This document shows, piece after piece, positions 34,148 through 45,180 of a stretch of 64,000 nucleotides of DNA. Location: assembly GCF_029714945.1 (NCBI RefSeq), contig NZ_CP121634.1:620001-684000 (forward strand), read 5' to 3'. A program made the translations under genes and the position numbers. The DNA is from Bradyrhizobium sp. CIAT3101. Lineage in GTDB: Bacteria; Pseudomonadota; Alphaproteobacteria; Rhizobiales; Xanthobacteraceae. Positions within the stretch are counted from its first letter, which is position 1. Every line of letters starts with the position of its first letter. Below the pieces are notes generated by a model. It saw only the letters and a list, made by a program, of their open reading frames with translations. It had not been told where the DNA came from and searched no databases.

Positions 34148-35464
34148 CTAGAGCGACGACCCTGCCACCGCAGCATCCGTCGTGGCACTCCGCCGCCGCT
34201 CCACTCCCTCAGGCATTCGCATCACCATCGTGGCGAGGATGCTGACCGCGCCCATGGCGACGACGTACCAGACCCATGACAGCTTGTCCCCCGTCGCCCC
34301 GATGATCCCCGTGAACACGAGCTGCGCCGTGCCGCCGAAGATGGTGACGCCGAGTGCGTAGGCGATCGACAGTCCGGAGGTGCGGACGATCGCAGGGAAG
34401 ATCAGCGGGATGAGGATGATGCCGGCGCCGCCGGACATCGCATGGAACGCCATCAGCACGGCGACGGTGACCACGTACACGGCCGGCGAGCCCGACGACA
34501 CCACCAGGAGCAACGCGGGGTAGAACAGCAACGTCACGATGATGCGCGGGACCACGGCGATGGTCTTCAGGCTGTACCTGTCCGCGAGCGCGCCACCGAG
34601 CAGAGCGAAGATCGTGCCGCTCACGAAGGTGGCGAAGTTGGCCGTCATCGCCCAGCTCTGGCTGTAATGCAGCGTGTTGATGGCGTAGGTCGCGGTATAG
34701 AGGAAGAAGTACTGGCCGATGGTCGCGCCGGAGATCAGCAAGATGCACAGCACGATCTTGCCCCAGTGGTTGGCGAGGATGTCGGAGAGCACGCCGCCCA
34801 TGGTGCCATGGGCCTCCTCGGCATCCAGCGTCTCATCGAGATTCTTGCGGATGAAGTAGCCGACCGGCGCAATCAGGATTCCAAGCAGGAAGGGAACGCG
34901 CCAGCCCCAGCTGTCGTTGGCGCCGGGCGTGATCAGAAATGCCAGGCCAAGGCCGACGAGCGCAGAGAACAGGCTGCCCAGGTTCTGGCTGGCGAGTTGC
35001 CAGCTTCCGAAGAAACCTTTGCGGTGCGAAGGCGCGCTCTCCAGCAGATAGGTCGTCGCCGGCCCCATCTCGCCGCCGGTCGAAAAACCCTGCAGCAACC
35101 GCGCGAGTACCAATAGGACCGGTGCCAGCAATCCGATCTGGTCGTAGGTCGGCAACAGGCCGATCATTCCGGTGCCCAGCGCCATCAGCCAGATGGTCAG
35201 CGTCATCGCGGGCTTGCGGCCGTAGCGATCGGCATAGGCGCCGATGACGATGCCGCCCAGCGGTCGCGCCACGAAGCCGACGCCGAAGGTCGCAACCGTC
35301 AGCAGCAGGCTCGTGTTCGGATTGTCCGCCGGAAAGAACGCCTTGGCGAGCCAGACGGCAAAGGCCGCGTAGACCGTGAAATCATAGAATTCGAGCGCGT
35401 TGCCGAGAATGGCTGCGCCGACGCGCATGGTCTGGGAGGGACGCGGACGGTCAGTCTGGTTCAC
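34148..35464 (-). CDS. MFS transporter of the metabolite:H+ symporter type
   Basis: About 438 residues and twelve hydrophobic segments. I chose the GTG at 35464, eight bases after AAGG; a further GTG at 35473 is possible. The N-terminal GNALEFYDFTVYAAFAVW segment and the loop GAYADRYGRKPAMTLTIW are typical of the MHS subfamily, which imports carboxylates such as citrate, ketoglutarate and shikimate with protons. The gene is 75 bases downstream of the CoA-transferase gene in the same direction, so it may import the acid that this enzyme activates. Substrate not determined. Confidence 0.85.
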   Translation of the reverse strand: MNQTDRPRPSQTMRVGAAILGNALEFYDFTVYAAFAVWLAKAFFPADNPNTSLLLTVATFGVGFVARPLGGIVIGAYADRYGRKPAMTLTIWLMALGTGMIGLLPTYDQIGLLAPVLLVLARLLQGFSTGGEMGPATTYLLESAPSHRKGFFGSWQLASQNLGSLFSALVGLGLAFLITPGANDSWGWRVPFLLGILIAPVGYFIRKNLDETLDAEEAHGTMGGVLSDILANHWGKIVLCILLISGATIGQYFFLYTATYAINTLHYSQSWAMTANFATFVSGTIFALLGGALADRYSLKTIAVVPRIIVTLLFYPALLLVVSSGSPAVYVVTVAVLMAFHAMSGGAGIILIPLIFPAIVRTSGLSIAYALGVTIFGGTAQLVFTGIIGATGDKLSWVWYVVAMGAVSILATMVMRMPEGVERRRSATTDAAVAGSSL

Positions 35465-35539
35465 GGGAAGCACCTTGTGTCACTTGTTTGAAACGCGAAG
35501 TGACGCAAAAGGTGCCTTGTGGCAACCCGCAAGAGTGCC

Positions 35540-36652
35540 TTAGCGGCCCGCTTTCCACGCAGCGGTGACCGCGCCGATCTCGGCACCTTCCGGCTCGCGA
35601 ACCGTCGACGGCGTACGCGAGAAGCGCGGGGCCGGCGCCGGCTGTTTCACGCCATGGCGCTCGATGAAGACGTCGCGGGCGACCATGTGCGGATGCTCGG
35701 TCGCTTCCGACATGGTCAGCACCGGCGCGAAACAGATGTCGCTGCCTTCCATGATGTTGCACCAGTCCTCGCGCGTCTTGCTCTTGAACACGGCCTTCAG
35801 CTTCTCCTTCAGCGCGGGCCATGCCTTGGGGTCCATCTGCGCATCGAAGTCGGCGTCGGTGAGGCCCGCATGCTCGCGCAGCAGCGCATAGAACTGCGGC
35901 TCGATCGAGCCGATCGAAACGAAATGACCGCAGGCGCATTCATAGACGCCATAGAAGTGAGCGCCGCCGTCGAGGAAGTTGCGGTTGCGGCCCTCGGTCC
36001 AGCGTCCCAGCGTTTTCATGTCGAAGAAGAACGACATCAACGACGCCGCGCCGTCGCACATCGCGGCGTCGACCACCTGGCCCTTGCCGGACTTTGATGC
36101 TTCCAGCAGTGCGGCGAGCACGCCGACGACGAGATAGAGCGCACCGCCGCCGAAATCGCCGACCAGATTGAGCGGCGGCACCGGGGCTTCCCTGGTGCCG
36201 ATCGCGGCCAGCGCACCGGTGATCGAGATGTAGTTGATGTCATGACCGGCGGCATTCGCAAGCGGGCCTTGCTGGCCCCATCCGGTCATGCGGCCGTAAA
36301 CCAGCTTTGGATTGCGTGCGAGCACGACATCCGGCCCAAGCCCGAGCCGCTCCATCACGCCGGGACGAAAACCTTCGACCAGCGCGTCGGCGCTGGCGAG
36401 CAGGTCGAGCACCTGCGCGATGGACGTCTTGTCCTTGAGATCGAGCTCGATCACCTTGCGACCACGGCCCGCCACCGACTTCATGCTCTTCTTCGCGCCG
36501 ACGCGGTCGAGCGTGACGACCTCCGCACCCATGTCGGCCAGCATCATGCAGGCGAACGGGCCCGGTCCGATGCCGGCGAATTCGACGACGCGGAAGCCCG
36601 CGAGAGGGCCGGAGGTGCGGACGGATGTGGTCTGGGCTGGTTTGTCGAGCAC
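35540..36652 (-). CDS. CaiB/BaiF-family CoA transferase or alpha-methylacyl-CoA racemase
   Basis: The 370-residue protein starts at a GTG with AGGA ten bases upstream. The family III fold is clear: LAGFRVVEFAGIGPGPFA, MLADMGAEVV, VEGFRPGVMERLGLGPD and LVYGRMTGWGQ. The combination AGHDINYIS and GQVVDAAMCDGAA is closer to alpha-methylacyl-CoA racemases than to formyl-CoA transferases; the His and Asp of these motifs match the racemase acid/base pair. It may handle branched-chain acyl-CoAs. Downstream is an MHS transporter; upstream a strong terminator separates it from the molybdenum hydroxylase operon. Confidence 0.88.
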   Translation of the reverse strand: MLDKPAQTTSVRTSGPLAGFRVVEFAGIGPGPFACMMLADMGAEVVTLDRVGAKKSMKSVAGRGRKVIELDLKDKTSIAQVLDLLASADALVEGFRPGVMERLGLGPDVVLARNPKLVYGRMTGWGQQGPLANAAGHDINYISITGALAAIGTREAPVPPLNLVGDFGGGALYLVVGVLAALLEASKSGKGQVVDAAMCDGAASLMSFFFDMKTLGRWTEGRNRNFLDGGAHFYGVYECACGHFVSIGSIEPQFYALLREHAGLTDADFDAQMDPKAWPALKEKLKAVFKSKTREDWCNIMEGSDICFAPVLTMSEATEHPHMVARDVFIERHGVKQPAPAPRFSRTPSTVREPEGAEIGAVTAAWKAGR

Positions 36653-36793
36653 GTTGTTGTTTCCTCGGGTCGCGGGCGGATGCCGATGGTTCGGCTGGCG
36701 CCTCTGACGTTCCTCTCTGGGGGCGAGTTAATTGGCTGATTAACTTTTCTCGCCTTCACGCCAGCGAGGCAAGCGCTTTTCATGCATGGGCGC

Positions 36794-36826
36794 ATAATAA
36801 AAGCGGCGCGCATTGCTGCGCGCCGC
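36794..36826 (-). terminator. Intrinsic terminator of the molybdenum hydroxylase operon
   Basis: GCGGCGCGCA (36803-36812) and TGCGCGCCGC (36817-36826) form a perfect 10-bp stem with a four-base loop. Read leftward it is followed by TTTTATTAT (36802-36794). It lies 34 bases after the stop of the FAD subunit gene. Confidence 0.88.
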
Positions 36827-36859
36827 GGAAGATTTGTGTTGAGTCGCTAGGTCGCGATG

Positions 36860-37660
36860 TTAGCCGGCGGCAGCCACCGCGCGCTGTGCCATCACCTTGA
36901 TCAGATTGGCGCGGTACTCTGCCGTGCCGTGGATATCGGCCAACAATCCGCTCGCCGGAATGTTGACACTGTCGATCGCCGACGGCGACCAGTTCGCCTT
37001 CAGCGCAGCCTCGATGGCGCCCACGCGCATCACGCCGCTCTGCGAGGCGCCGGTGGCGGCGACGCGAATCTCGCCCGACTTCGTCTGTGCGACGAAGACG
37101 GCGGTCAGCGCGAAGCGCGAAGCGGGATGCCGCATCTTGGCATAGCCTGCTTTCGCGGGGACCGGGAACGATACGGCGGTGATGATCTCGCCGTCTTCAA
37201 GCGCCGTCGTGAACAGGCCCTTGAAGAAATCCTCCGCCGAGATCGATCGTTTGTTGGTCTTCACGGTGGCGCCGAGCGCGAGCAGCGCAGCCGGATAGTC
37301 CGCGGCCGGATCGTTGTTGGCGATCGAGCCGCCGATGGTGCCGCGATAGCGCACGGCGGGGTCGCCGATCAGCGAGGCCAGATAGGCGACCGCGGGGATC
37401 GCCTTCTTTGCGGCATCGCTGGTCGCCACATCATAATGCGGCGTGGCGGCCTTGATTGTCAGGGTGTCGCCCGAGGCCTCGACGCCGATCAGCTCCTTGA
37501 TCTTGCCGAGGTCGATGACATCGGAGGGGCTCGCAAGCCGCTGCTTCATCACCGGCAGCAATGTCTGGCCGCCCGCGAGCAACTTCGCTTCGCTGCTTTT
37601 CCCGAACAGGCTGGCAGCTTCGTCGACCGAGGAAGCGCGATGATATGTGGTCTGGTACAT
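36860..37660 (-). CDS. Molybdenum hydroxylase FAD subunit (CoxM-like)
   Basis: The 266-residue protein is the medium, FAD-binding subunit of the xanthine oxidase/CO dehydrogenase family. The FAD motifs LLAGGQTLLPVMKQRL (near residue 30) and TIGGSIANNDPAADYPAALL (near 110) are intact. GGAGGAA precedes the ATG. It ends the three-gene operon and would pass electrons from the iron-sulfur subunit to quinone or another acceptor. Confidence 0.93.
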   Translation of the reverse strand: MYQTTYHRASSVDEAASLFGKSSEAKLLAGGQTLLPVMKQRLASPSDVIDLGKIKELIGVEASGDTLTIKAATPHYDVATSDAAKKAIPAVAYLASLIGDPAVRYRGTIGGSIANNDPAADYPAALLALGATVKTNKRSISAEDFFKGLFTTALEDGEIITAVSFPVPAKAGYAKMRHPASRFALTAVFVAQTKSGEIRVAATGASQSGVMRVGAIEAALKANWSPSAIDSVNIPASGLLADIHGTAEYRANLIKVMAQRAVAAAG

Positions 37661-37675
37661 TTTCGTTCCTCCCTC

Positions 37676-40018
37676 TCAAGTCGCGTGGATCGTGCGCCAC
37701 ACCCGATCCGGGGTTGCGGGCATTTCCAGATTGTTCTTGCCGATCGCATCCGTGATCGCATTGATCACGGCCGCGGAGGCGCCGATTGCGCCGGCCTCAC
37801 CGCAACCCTTGATGCCCAAGGGATTGCCCGGGCACAGCGTCGTGGTGTGGGAGAGATTGAACGAAGGCACATCGTCGGCGCGCGGCATGGCGTAGTCCAT
37901 GAACGAGGCCGTCACCGGCTGGCCGTTGCCGTCGTAGATGGCGTGCTCGAGCAGCGCCTGTCCGATGCCCTGAACCAGGCCGCCATGGACCTGGCCCTCG
38001 ACGATCATCGGGTTGATCAGCCGGCCGAAATCGTCGGCCGCGACGAAATTGACGAAGGAGGTCTTGCCGGTGCCGGGATCGACCTCGAGCTCGCAGATAT
38101 AGGCGCCGGCCGGGAAGGTGAAGTTGGAGGGGTCGTAGAAGGCGCTTTCCTTCAGGCCCGGCTCCATCCCGTCAGGCAGATTGTGTGCGGTGTAGGCCGC
38201 GAGCGCGACCATCGGCAGCGCAATCGCCTTGTCGGTACCCGTCACCTTGAACTCGCCGTTCTCGATGACGATGTCGGCCTCCGAGGCTTCGAGCGCGTGC
38301 GCAGCGATCTTCTTGGCCTTGGACTCGACCTTCTCAACCGCCTTGAGGATGGCGGTAAGACCGACGGCCGCGGAACGCGAGCCGTAGGTGCCCATGCCGA
38401 ACTGCACCTTGTCGGTATCGCCATGGACGATCGAAACCTGGCTGATCGGAACCCCTAAGCGTTCCGAAATGAGCTGAGCAAACGCCGTCTCATGGCCCTG
38501 GCCGTGGCTGTGCGAGCCGGTCAATACCTCGATGGTGCCGACCGGGTTGACGCGCACTTCGGCCGATTCCCAAAGGCCGACGCCGGCGCCCAGGCTACCG
38601 ACCGCCTTCGACGGTGCGATGCCGCAGGCTTCGATGTAGCAGGACAAGCCGATGCCGCGCAGCTTGCCTTGCGATTTCGCCTGCGCCTTGCGGGCCGCGA
38701 AGCCGGCATAGTCGATCGCCTTCATCGCCGCGTCGAGCGAAGCGTTAAAGTCGCCGACGTCATAGGCCATGATGACGGGCGTCTGGTGCGGGAACTGGGT
38801 GATGAAGTTGCTCCGGCGCAGCTGGGCCGGGTCGACCTTCAATTGCCGCGCGGCGGTCTCCATCATTCGTTCGATCAGGTAGCTCGCCTCTGGACGGCCC
38901 GCGCCGCGATAGGCGTCGACCGGCGTGGTGTTCGTGTAGACACCGATCACCTCGGCATGGATCTGCGGGATGTTGTACTGGCCCGACAGCAGCGTCGCGT
39001 AGAGATAGGTCGGCACCGCCGAAGAGAACAGCGACATGTAGGCGCCGAAATTCGCGTAGGTCTTCACCTTCAGGCCGATGATCTTGTTGCTGGCGTCGAA
39101 TGCCATCTCGGCATGGGTGACGTGGTCGCGGCCATGTGCGTCGGTGAGGAAGGCCTCGGTGCGGTCACTGGTCCACTTCACGGGGCGGCCGGTCCGCTTG
39201 GAAGCCCAGAGCGCCACCATCTCTTCCGGATAGATGTAGATCTTCGAGCCGAAGCCGCCGCCGACGTCGGGGGCAATCACGCGCAGCTTGTGCTCGGGCG
39301 CGATGTTGTAGAACGCCGACAGCACGAGGCGGGCCACGTGCGGGTTCTGGGACGTCGTGTAGAGGGTGAAATGCTCCTCCGCCGTGTCGTAGTCGGCGAT
39401 CGCCGATCGCGGCTCCATCGGGTTTGGCGCCAGGCGGTTGTTGGTGAGGTCCATCTTCACCACATTGGCGGCCTTGGCGAAGGCGGCATCCGTCGCACCC
39501 TCGTCGCCGATCACCCAGTCATAGACCTGGTTGCCGGGGGCCTCGGGATGGAGCTGCGGCGCGCCGGCCTTGATGGCGGCATGGACGTCGGCGACCGCGG
39601 GAAGTTCCTCGTAATCGACGACGACGGCTTCCGCTGCGTCGCGCGCGAGGTTCTTGCTGTCGGCGATCACGACCGCGACGGCCTGGCCGACGAAACGCAC
39701 GGTCTCCGGCGCCATCGCCGGCCATGCGCCCATCTTCATCGGGCTGCCGTCCTTGGAGGTGATGGCCCAGCCGCAGATGAGGTTGCCGACCTTGTCGTCG
39801 ACCAGCTGTTGTCCGGTGAGCACCGCGACCACGCCCGGCATCTTCAGCGCGGCGGAAGAGTCGATCTTCTTCACCTTGGCGTGCGCGTGCGGGCTGCGGA
39901 TGAAATGGGCATGGGTCATGCCCAGCAATTTGATGTCGTCAACGTACCGGCCCTTGCCGGTAATGAAACGCTTGTCTTCCTTGCGCACGACGCGCGCGCC
40001 GATGCCTTCAACACCCAT
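37676..40018 (-). CDS. Molybdenum hydroxylase large subunit, form II CoxL-like
   Basis: The 780-residue catalytic subunit binds molybdopterin cytosine dinucleotide. Motifs present: GQAVAVVIAD, APDVGGGFGSK, HSHGQGHETAFAQL and the catalytic glutamate in GIKGCGEAGAIG. The active-site loop reads AYRGAGRPEAS. This is the form II signature; true CO dehydrogenases of form I have AYRCSFR. CO oxidation is therefore unlikely as the main role, and an unknown aldehyde, purine or aromatic substrate is more probable. It follows the small subunit by 85 bases and precedes the FAD subunit by 16. Confidence 0.93.
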   Translation of the reverse strand: MGVEGIGARVVRKEDKRFITGKGRYVDDIKLLGMTHAHFIRSPHAHAKVKKIDSSAALKMPGVVAVLTGQQLVDDKVGNLICGWAITSKDGSPMKMGAWPAMAPETVRFVGQAVAVVIADSKNLARDAAEAVVVDYEELPAVADVHAAIKAGAPQLHPEAPGNQVYDWVIGDEGATDAAFAKAANVVKMDLTNNRLAPNPMEPRSAIADYDTAEEHFTLYTTSQNPHVARLVLSAFYNIAPEHKLRVIAPDVGGGFGSKIYIYPEEMVALWASKRTGRPVKWTSDRTEAFLTDAHGRDHVTHAEMAFDASNKIIGLKVKTYANFGAYMSLFSSAVPTYLYATLLSGQYNIPQIHAEVIGVYTNTTPVDAYRGAGRPEASYLIERMMETAARQLKVDPAQLRRSNFITQFPHQTPVIMAYDVGDFNASLDAAMKAIDYAGFAARKAQAKSQGKLRGIGLSCYIEACGIAPSKAVGSLGAGVGLWESAEVRVNPVGTIEVLTGSHSHGQGHETAFAQLISERLGVPISQVSIVHGDTDKVQFGMGTYGSRSAAVGLTAILKAVEKVESKAKKIAAHALEASEADIVIENGEFKVTGTDKAIALPMVALAAYTAHNLPDGMEPGLKESAFYDPSNFTFPAGAYICELEVDPGTGKTSFVNFVAADDFGRLINPMIVEGQVHGGLVQGIGQALLEHAIYDGNGQPVTASFMDYAMPRADDVPSFNLSHTTTLCPGNPLGIKGCGEAGAIGASAAVINAITDAIGKNNLEMPATPDRVWRTIHAT

Positions 40019-40102
40019 GTCTGGTCCTCCCGACCGGAATTGTTTTGACTGCGCTTTCCCTCGAAAGCCGCAGCGGTGGTTCTTTATTCGAGGCGAGCCG
40101 CT

Positions 40103-40588
<486 letters not shown>

Positions 40589-40932
40589 GGTTGTAGTCCT
40601 CCCGGGATGATTTTGATTGTTTCTAATTAGAGACCGTCGCCCCCGGGCTTGGCAACTAGGATTTTGGTCGCTCCGGTCATGGAAAAGTCATTTGAGTCCG
40701 GCGGACGCACGATGGTTTGCGGGCGGGCCAGGCGATCCCCGGATGGCGTGGCCGGGCCCGGGTGGGATGCCAGCCGTCATCCCAAGCGGTCGGCCTTTGG
40801 CCCATGACGCCTCGGGTCGCGCGAGGTGTGCCAAATTTACCGCCCTTTATTCATTGTGCCCTAGTTTTGCGCATCCGGGTCTGGGGGCGGGGCGCCTCCG
40901 GTCGCGGCTGAAGAGAATAAATGGGGGTTGGA
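40589..40932. other. Upstream region of the first chemoreceptor gene
   Basis: No gene is supported. Positions 40833-40843 read AAATTTACCGC, shared with the leader of the second chemoreceptor gene. Downstream bases up to the start (TTAT, TTG, GTC-x-GGG-x-GCGGG) can also be aligned with that leader, so the promoter was probably duplicated with the gene. Confidence 0.5.
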
Positions 40933-42972
40933 ATGTCCGGGCGTACCGCGTCGCCGTCTAAGCGCAGCTTGTTTCCAACCCTCCGGTTTCGCGCCAAGAT
41001 CATCCTCGGTTTTGCCGCAGTGCTGGTGATCTCCGCCGGCAGCATGGCCTTCGCCTATTTCGGCTTCGAGCGGGTCTCATCCGGCGTAGGGTCCTATCGC
41101 TCGAGCGTCTCGGAGGCCGATCTCGCCCGCAACATCGACCGTGAGCTGCTCGGCTACCGCTCGGCCGTCAAATTTTTCGTCGTCACCGGCAAGGAAGAAG
41201 ACGCCAAGGCGGCGCTGGATGCCGAAGCCAGCCTGAAGGCTGCCATCGACCTGGCCGTCAAGAGCGCCAAGACGCCGGCGCGGCAGGACGGCCTCGACAA
41301 GCTCGCCAAGGAGTTTGCGAACTTCGCCGCGACCTTCGCCAAGGTCCTCCAGGCCAAGCGCGACAGCACGCTGCTGGTGCAGAACCAGCTCTCGCGCCAG
41401 GCCAATCTGCTGAAGTACAAGCTTGATGACATCGGCAACAACGCCTCCGATTCCGAGGCGCAGTCGATCGAGTTCGGCACCAAGCAGGTCAACGCCCAGT
41501 TCCAGACCGCGAGCGCGGCGGCGACCAATTTCGTGCTGACGTCAGACCAGGCGATCGCGACCAGTGCTCTGGCGCGGCTGAAATTCGTCGAGAACTCGCT
41601 CGGCGCGGTCTATTCCATGGACGACAAGATCGTCGCCGGCCTGAAGGACGCCAAGACCATCCTCGTCGCCTACCGCGAAGCGCTGGAGAAGCTGATCGCC
41701 AACGCCAAGATGGTCGACGAGCTCGTCACCGAGATGAGCGGCTCGGCGGGCGCGATCCTGCGCGGCGCGACCGCGATGAAGGCGGATCTGGTTGCCGAGC
41801 AGCAGCGGCTCGATTCGGAATCGGCCGCGACGATCGGGAAGACCGAGCAATTGGTGCTGATGCTGGCCGTCGGCGGCACGCTGCTCGGTGCGGTCCTCGC
41901 CTTCCTGCTCGGCACCGGCATCTCGCGGCCGATGATCGCGATGTGCAAGGCGATGCGCGAGCTGGCCTCGGGCAATTTCGACGTCGTGCTGCCGGGCCTG
42001 GGCCGCAAGGACGAGATCGGGGAGATGGCCGGCGCGGTCGAGGAGTTCAAGGTTCAGGCGGTCGCCAAGGCGGAGCGCGATGCCGCCGCCAGCGAAGCCC
42101 AGAACCGGGAGCAGGCCGCAAGCCGCCGCGGCGAGCTGATCCGTTTTGCCGATGATTTCGAGAGCGCCGTCGGCGCCATCGTGTCCAACGTCTCGGCTTC
42201 CGCCGTGCAGCTCGAATCCTCGGCCTCCACGCTGACCCGCACGGCCGAGACCACGCAGGCCCTGTCGAGCCAGGTCGCCGGCGTTTCCGAGCAGGCTTCG
42301 AGCAACATGCAGTCGGTCGCAACCGCGACGGAAGAGCTCTCGGCCTCGGTCGAAGAGATCGGCCGCCAGGTCCGCGACTCCAGCCGGATCGCCGAGGCCG
42401 CCGTGGTGCAGGCCAAGGAGACCGACGGCCGCATCGGAAAACTCTCCCATGCCGCCCAGCAGATCGGCGAGGTGGTCAAGCTGATCACGGCGATTGCCGA
42501 GCAGACCAATCTACTGGCGCTCAATGCCACCATCGAGGCGGCCCGCGCCGGCGAGGCCGGCCGCGGCTTCGCCGTGGTCGCGAGCGAGGTGAAGTCGCTG
42601 GCCAGCCAGACGGCGAAAGCCACCGACGAGATTTCCTCGCACATCACGGGCATGCAGGGCGCCACCGCCGAGTCGGTCGCCGCGATCAAGGAGATCGGCG
42701 CGACCATCGGCCAGATCTCGTCGATCTCGACGTCGATTGCGAGTGCCGTCGAGCAGCAGGGCGCAGCGACCCAGGAGATCGCGCGCAGCGTCCAGACCGT
42801 CGCGCAGGGCACCCAGACCGCCGCGACCGACATCGGTCAGGTCAATCGCGGCGCGGCTGAGACCGGCTCGGCCTCGGAAGAGGTGCTGAACTCGGCGAAG
42901 ACGCTGTCGTCCGAGAGCACCCGCCTCCGCGCCGAGCTCGATCGGTTCATGGCGAACATCCGGGCGGCGTAG
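40933..42972 (+). CDS. Methyl-accepting chemotaxis protein, copy 1
   Basis: The protein has 679 residues from the ATG at 40933, preceded by GGGGG; an ATG at 40921 is possible but has a weaker site. Order: membrane segment (about 20-42), an all-helical periplasmic sensor of about 250 residues resembling the HBM type, second membrane segment (about 300-323), HAMP, and the cytoplasmic signalling hairpin with [19 protein letters not shown] and [13 protein letters not shown]. No C-terminal CheR-binding pentapeptide is present. The last 351 residues are identical to those of the gene downstream, while the sensor differs. Ligand unknown. Confidence 0.93.
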   Translation: MSGRTASPSKRSLFPTLRFRAKIILGFAAVLVISAGSMAFAYFGFERVSSGVGSYRSSVSEADLARNIDRELLGYRSAVKFFVVTGKEEDAKAALDAEASLKAAIDLAVKSAKTPARQDGLDKLAKEFANFAATFAKVLQAKRDSTLLVQNQLSRQANLLKYKLDDIGNNASDSEAQSIEFGTKQVNAQFQTASAAATNFVLTSDQAIATSALARLKFVENSLGAVYSMDDKIVAGLKDAKTILVAYREALEKLIANAKMVDELVTEMSGSAGAILRGATAMKADLVAEQQRLDSESAATIGKTEQLVLMLAVGGTLLGAVLAFLLGTGISRPMIAMCKAMRELASGNFDVVLPGLGRKDEIGEMAGAVEEFKVQAVAKAERDAAASEAQNREQAASRRGELIRFADDFESAVGAIVSNVSASAVQLESSASTLTRTAETTQALSSQVAGVSEQASSNMQSVATATEELSASVEEIGRQVRDSSRIAEAAVVQAKETDGRIGKLSHAAQQIGEVVKLITAIAEQTNLLALNATIEAARAGEAGRGFAVVASEVKSLASQTAKATDEISSHITGMQGATAESVAAIKEIGATIGQISSISTSIASAVEQQGAATQEIARSVQTVAQGTQTAATDIGQVNRGAAETGSASEEVLNSAKTLSSESTRLRAELDRFMANIRAA

Positions 42973-43009
42973 GGGCTCAGACCGCGTCACCTAACCGCAA
43001 GTTGCGACA

Positions 43010-43025
43010 GCGGTAAATTTACCGC
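43010..43025. promoter_or_regulatory. Perfect palindrome in the leader of the second chemoreceptor gene
   Basis: GCGGTAAATTTACCGC is a perfect 16-base palindrome 95 bases before the start at 43120. Its right half, AAATTTACCGC, also occurs upstream of the first chemoreceptor gene at 40833-40843. It may be a regulator site or part of a shared promoter. Confidence 0.45.
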
Positions 43026-43119
43026 GGCTTATCCTTTGCCATTTACCGTGCATTTGAGTCGGGGAGCGGGCTGCTTCCCGGCTGCGCCTGGTTTTCCGCG
43101 AATGGAATGGGGTGGGGGA

Positions 43120-45153
43120 ATGTCTGCGAAGTCGAAGCCGAGCTCATCGAAGCTCTTCACCTTGCGTTTTCGTGCAAAAATCATCCTCGGCTTCGTGGCG
43201 GTGCTGGCCATCCTCGCCGTCAGCATGGCATTTGCCTATTTCGGCTTCGAGCGAATCGCGGGTGCCGTCGCGTCCTACCGGACCAGCGTGGCGGAAGCAG
43301 ACCTGGCGCGCACCATCGATCGCGAATTGATCAGCTATCAGGGGCTGACCCGGGCCTACACGCTGACCGGCGCGGCGGACGACGAGACCGCGGCCAAGGC
43401 GGCCGAGGAGAATCTGAAGGCGGCGATTGCCAAGTCGATGTCGGCCACGACGGGGGCGGCGCGACGCGAGGAGGTCGGCAAGCTCGAGGCCGAGTTCCAG
43501 CGCTTCGCAAAGGTGTTCGGCGAGATCATCACGCTGACGCGCGAGAACAACAAGATCGCGACCGATGAGCTGAACAGCGTCGGCAACAAGATCCGCTTCA
43601 AATTCGACGACCTCGCCGACACCGCGGCGCTCGCCGGTCTCGCCTCGGTCCAGACCACGGCCAAGGACATCACCTCGCAATATCTCGCGGTCTCCACCTC
43701 GGTCAGCGCCTTCGTCGCCAAGCCTGAGCCGAAGACCGCTGACGGCGTCGTCGCCCGCATCAAGTTCCTGGAGACGCTGCTGGTCTCGATCTACGCCAAC
43801 GACCAGAAGATCACCGACCGCGTCACCGAGATCGGTGGTCTGCTGAAGCAGTACCGCACGTCGTTTGCGAAGCTTTCCGACAACGTGAAGATCATCGTCA
43901 AGTCGAACGGCGAGATGACCAAGACGGCCGCGTCCATTCTGAAGCTCTCGGGCGAGTTGCGGTCTGACCTGTCGGCCGATCAGCAGCGCATCGAGGCGAG
44001 CGCCAATGTGACGATCGGGGAAACCGAGCGGTTGATGCTGATGCTGGCGCTGGGTGGCCTCGCCATCGGTGCCGTGCTGGCCCTGATGCTCGGCAATGGC
44101 ATCTCGCGGCCGATGATCGCGATGTGCAAGGCGATGCGCGAACTGGCCTCGGGCAATTTCGATGTCGTCCTGCCGGGCCTGGGCCGCAAGGACGAGATCG
44201 GCGAGATGGCCGGCGCGGTCGAGGAGTTCAAGGTTCAGGCGGTCGCCAAGGCCGAGCGCGATGCCGCCGCCAGCGAAGCCCAGAACAGGGAGCAGGCCGC
44301 AAGCCGCCGCGGCGAGCTGATCCGCTTTGCCGATGATTTCGAGAGCGCCGTCGGCGCCATCGTGTCCAACGTCTCGGCTTCGGCCGTGCAGCTCGAATCC
44401 TCGGCCTCCACGCTGACCCGCACCGCCGAGACCACCCAAGCGCTGTCGAGCCAGGTCGCCGGTGTGTCCGAGCAGGCGTCGAGCAATATGCAGTCGGTCG
44501 CAACCGCGACGGAAGAGCTCTCGGCTTCGGTCGAGGAGATCGGCCGCCAGGTCCGCGACTCCAGCCGGATCGCCGAGGCCGCCGTGGTTCAGGCCAAGGA
44601 GACCGACGGCCGCATCGGAAAACTCTCCCATGCCGCCCAGCAGATCGGCGAGGTGGTCAAGCTGATCACGGCGATTGCCGAGCAGACCAATCTTCTGGCA
44701 CTCAACGCCACCATCGAGGCGGCCCGCGCCGGCGAGGCCGGCCGCGGCTTCGCCGTGGTCGCGAGCGAGGTGAAGTCGCTGGCCAGCCAGACGGCGAAAG
44801 CCACCGACGAGATATCCTCGCACATCACGGGCATGCAGGGCGCCACCGCTGAGTCGGTCGCCGCGATCAAGGAGATCGGCGCGACCATCGGCCAGATCTC
44901 GTCGATCTCGACGTCGATTGCGAGTGCCGTCGAGCAGCAGGGCGCCGCGACCCAGGAGATCGCGCGCAGCGTCCAGACCGTCGCGCAGGGCACCCAGACC
45001 GCCGCGACCGACATCGGTCAGGTCAATCGCGGCGCGGCTGAGACCGGCTCGGCCTCGGAAGAGGTGCTGAACTCGGCGAAGACGCTGTCGTCCGAGAGCA
45101 CCCGCCTCCGCGCCGAGCTCGATCGGTTCATGGCGAACATCCGGGCGGCGTAG
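43120..45153 (+). CDS. Methyl-accepting chemotaxis protein, copy 2
   Basis: The protein has 677 residues from the ATG at 43120, which is preceded by GGGGTGGGGG. It has the same layout as the gene before it. The sensor half aligns end to end with copy 1 (shared SYR-x-SV-x-EADLAR and IDREL) but most residues differ. From [10 protein letters not shown] to the end the two proteins are identical (351 residues; DNA 41917-42972 and 44098-45153, both 1056 bases, with only scattered synonymous changes). The pair is a tandem duplication in which the sensor has diverged. Confidence 0.93.
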   Translation: MSAKSKPSSSKLFTLRFRAKIILGFVAVLAILAVSMAFAYFGFERIAGAVASYRTSVAEADLARTIDRELISYQGLTRAYTLTGAADDETAAKAAEENLKAAIAKSMSATTGAARREEVGKLEAEFQRFAKVFGEIITLTRENNKIATDELNSVGNKIRFKFDDLADTAALAGLASVQTTAKDITSQYLAVSTSVSAFVAKPEPKTADGVVARIKFLETLLVSIYANDQKITDRVTEIGGLLKQYRTSFAKLSDNVKIIVKSNGEMTKTAASILKLSGELRSDLSADQQRIEASANVTIGETERLMLMLALGGLAIGAVLALMLGNGISRPMIAMCKAMRELASGNFDVVLPGLGRKDEIGEMAGAVEEFKVQAVAKAERDAAASEAQNREQAASRRGELIRFADDFESAVGAIVSNVSASAVQLESSASTLTRTAETTQALSSQVAGVSEQASSNMQSVATATEELSASVEEIGRQVRDSSRIAEAAVVQAKETDGRIGKLSHAAQQIGEVVKLITAIAEQTNLLALNATIEAARAGEAGRGFAVVASEVKSLASQTAKATDEISSHITGMQGATAESVAAIKEIGATIGQISSISTSIASAVEQQGAATQEIARSVQTVAQGTQTAATDIGQVNRGAAETGSASEEVLNSAKTLSSESTRLRAELDRFMANIRAA

Positions 45154-45180
45154 GGCAACGCTCTAGCGCCACTCTCCAGT

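Noticed and set aside
37676..40018. True carbon monoxide dehydrogenase (form I CoxL)
   Set aside because: The active-site loop is AYRGAGR, not AYRCSFR.
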